DNA from: a bacterium
GTDB lineage: Bacteria > Pseudomonadota > Alphaproteobacteria > Acetobacterales > Acetobacteraceae
Reading direction: 5' to 3'
Assembly (NCBI GenBank): GCA_026224825.1
Contig: JAMFRO010000004.1
Span: 1-32,144 of the forward strand
Length of the DNA: 32,144 bases
Shown here: positions 30,651 through 32,144 of the stretch, piece by piece
Layout of the letters: every line of letters begins with the position of its first letter
How positions within the stretch are numbered: the first letter of the stretch is position 1
The notes under the pieces: generated by a model
The model's database searches: none
Told to the model about the DNA's origin: nothing
What the model saw: only the letters and a program-made list of their open reading frames with translations
Position numbers and translations under genes: made by a program

Positions 30651-31940
30651 ATGCTCGATCTCATCATCCGCAACGCCAATCTGCCCGATGGCCGTATTGG
30701 CATCGACATCGGCATCGAGAACACCCGCATCGCCGCCGTCGAGCCCGCCCTTGCCGCCGAAGCCACCCAGACCATCGACGCCACCGGCCGTCTCGTCACC
30801 CCGCCCTTCATCGACGCGCATATCCATCTCGACTCCACCCTCAGCCTCGGCCTGCCGCGCATGAACCAATCCGGCACGCTGCTGGAGGGCATTTCTCTCT
30901 GGGGCGAGCTGAAGCCTGACCTCACGGTGGAGGCCATCTACACCCGTGCCAAACAGCTCTGCCTCTGGTCCATGGCGCGCGGCACTTTGGGCATCCGCAG
31001 CCATGTGGATATATGCGACGACCGCCTCCTGGCCGTTGAAGCCCTGGCAACACTCCGCGAGGAGTTAAAACCCTATCTCGACATCCAACTCGTCGCCTTC
31101 CCGCAGGACGGCTTCTTCCGCTACCCCAATGCCGCACAAAACCTCGAACGCGCTTTGGCCATGGGCATCGATGTCATCGGCGGCATCCCGCATTTCGAAC
31201 GAACCATGGAAGACGGCGCGCTGAGCGTAAAAACGCTCGTCCGTCTGGCCGCCGAACGCGGGCTGATGGTGGACATGCATTGCGACGAAACCGACGACCC
31301 GCTCTCGCGCCACATCGAAACTTTAGCCTGCGAAACCATCCGCCACGGCATGGGCGGGCGCGTCACCGGCTCGCATCTCACCTCCATGCATTCAATGGAT
31401 AATTACTACGTCAGCAAACTCATCCCCCTCATCGCGCAATCCGGTGTGGCCGCCATCGCCAACCCGCTCATCAACATCACCTTGCAAGGCCGGCACGACA
31501 CCTATCCCAAGCGCCGCGGCATGACCCGGGTAAAAGAGCTGATGGAAGCGGGTGTGACGGTCGGCTTCGGCCATGATTGCGTGATGGACCCCTGGTACAG
31601 CCAAGGCAGCCACGACATGCTGCAGGTGGCCAGCATGGGCCTGCATGTCGGCCAGCTCACCGGGGTGGAAGAGATCCGGTCCTGCTTCGCCGCCGTCACC
31701 ACCAACCCGGCGCAAATCCTGGGGCTGGAAAACTACGGCATTGCCCCCGGCAACCATGCCGATCTGCTGGTCCTGCAAGCCGAAGACACCATCGAAGCCA
31801 TCCGCCTCTCCGCTGAGCGGCTGTACGTCATCCGGCGCGTCAAAATTTTAGCCCAGGCCGCCCCGCGCCAAAGCACGGTAAACTTCGCCGGCCAGAGCAT
31901 CCCCATCGACTTCACCCGCGCCAACCTCCCCAATTTCTAA
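30651..31940 (+). CDS. codA: Cytosine deaminase (CodA-type amidohydrolase)
   Basis: CodA hydrolyses cytosine to uracil and ammonia for pyrimidine salvage. From the ATG at 30651 (MLDLIIRNANL) the protein has 429 residues, close to E. coli CodA; AAGGGCG precedes it. Metal and catalytic residues are His57 and His59 (DAHIHLDS), His210 and Glu213 (DMHCDETDD), His242 (TGSHLTSMHS) and Asp309 (GFGHDC). Long blocks such as NQSGTLLEGI, LQGRHDTYPKRRGMTRVKE and MDPWYSQGS match the family. Residue 310 is Cys where E. coli has Asp314, a position that affects substrate range, so a related base (for example isoguanine or another pyrimidine) remains possible. An in-frame ATG at 30579 adds 24 unlikely residues. 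Confidence 0.92.
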   Translation: MLDLIIRNANLPDGRIGIDIGIENTRIAAVEPALAAEATQTIDATGRLVTPPFIDAHIHLDSTLSLGLPRMNQSGTLLEGISLWGELKPDLTVEAIYTRAKQLCLWSMARGTLGIRSHVDICDDRLLAVEALATLREELKPYLDIQLVAFPQDGFFRYPNAAQNLERALAMGIDVIGGIPHFERTMEDGALSVKTLVRLAAERGLMVDMHCDETDDPLSRHIETLACETIRHGMGGRVTGSHLTSMHSMDNYYVSKLIPLIAQSGVAAIANPLINITLQGRHDTYPKRRGMTRVKELMEAGVTVGFGHDCVMDPWYSQGSHDMLQVASMGLHVGQLTGVEEIRSCFAAVTTNPAQILGLENYGIAPGNHADLLVLQAEDTIEAIRLSAERLYVIRRVKILAQAAPRQSTVNFAGQSIPIDFTRANLPNF

Positions 31941-31977
31941 ACCAGTTCCTTGGTTCGACAGGCGCACCTGCTCCTTC

Positions 31978-32059
31978 GTTCTTTAATCGCAGATCATTTG
32001 GCAAGATGTTTTTTGCCGGTTCTTTAATCGCAGATCATTTGGCAAGATGTTTTTTGCCG
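31978..32059. repeat. Exact 41-bp tandem duplication downstream of codA
   Basis: A 41-nt unit beginning GTTCTTTAATCGCAGATCAT and ending TTTTTTGCCG occurs at 31978-32018 and again, identical and without spacer, at 32019-32059. Each copy contains a small GGCAA/TTGCC hairpin. It is non-coding on both strands. Function is unknown. Confidence 0.97.
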
Positions 32060-32065
32060 GTCATC

Positions 32066-32143
32066 CTATCGAACCCGGCGGAACGAGCTTTCGTCGATAA
32101 GGGCCATCCACATGCTTTTCCACTGCGGATCAGCCGAGTGTCC
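32066..32143 (-). CDS. Possible C-terminal end of an unidentified gene (partial)
   Basis: On the minus strand a frame is open from the window edge to a TAG at 32066-32068 and reads GHSADPQWKSMWMALIDESS then FRRVR. The composition looks protein-like, but 25 codons are too few to name a family. On the plus strand an ATG at 32112 after AAGGG could instead begin a gene (MLFHCGSAECP). Only the sequence beyond the window can decide. Confidence 0.3.
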   Translation of the reverse strand, partial: GHSADPQWKSMWMALIDESSFRRVR

Positions 32144-32144
32144 A

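Noticed and set aside
31941..31977. Small inverted repeats just after codA as a terminator
   Set aside because: The stems are 4-5 bp and no T run follows them directly.
31978..32059. The two 41-nt copies as the start of a CRISPR array
   Set aside because: The copies are directly adjacent with no spacer, only two exist, and no cas genes are nearby.

Overview
The window reads as a chromosomal housekeeping segment from an alphaproteobacterium, most likely Acetobacteraceae or a near relative (Rhodospirillales). The evidence is the high GC content with C/G-rich third codon positions, the form of RpoB, RpoC, L10 and L7/L12, the trpD-trpC-moaC-moeA-lexA gene order, and a direct-repeat SOS box (GTTC-N7-GTTC) in front of lexA. 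The family assignment is an inference from protein style and gene order. No phage, plasmid, insertion sequence, tRNA, rRNA or CRISPR array was seen.

Region 1 (1-11486, minus strand) is the ribosomal protein and RNA polymerase cluster, read right to left: rplK, rplA, rplJ, rplL, rpoB, rpoC, then the first 36 codons of rpsL at the window edge. Several RNA control elements can be read from the sequence: an L10-type leader before rplJ closed by a 7-bp long-range helix, a strong attenuator hairpin between rplL and rpoB, a terminator after rpoC, and a further U-tailed terminator only 57 nt before the rpsL start codon. nusG and secE, which usually precede rplK, are absent here; rplK instead diverges from pncA.

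Region 2 (11672-16239) holds pncA (nicotinamidase), a VOC/glyoxalase-family gene broken by a 17-bp tandem duplication, a double cold-shock-domain protein, a divergent DEAD-box helicase with a DbpA-like C-terminal domain, and lexA. Helicase and lexA converge on a 36-bp perfect palindrome followed by a second 11-bp palindrome.

Region 3 (16326-23801, minus strand) is one tightly packed run: a PpiD-like periplasmic folding factor, trpE, trpG, trpD, trpC, moaC and moeA. Most junctions overlap by 4 nt, which suggests co-transcription and translational coupling of tryptophan and molybdenum-cofactor genes. A 51-codon membrane-protein gene with a strong ribosome binding site lies just upstream.

Region 4 (24231-27078, plus strand) is tpiA-secG-pyrG. 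Region 5 (27079-32144) is more mixed: an SDR-like gene of different codon style that lacks the usual Tyr/Lys catalytic pair, flanked by degenerate palindromes; a minus-strand operon of a small lipoprotein, pyrD and a HAD phosphatase; a divergent codA-type cytosine deaminase; and an exact 41-bp tandem duplication near the right edge. pyrG, pyrD and codA place three pyrimidine genes within about 6.5 kb.

There is no clear new multi-gene system. The most interesting items are the RNA-level control elements, the palindromic element before lexA, the fresh-looking frameshift, the small membrane ORF and the SDR with an altered active site.
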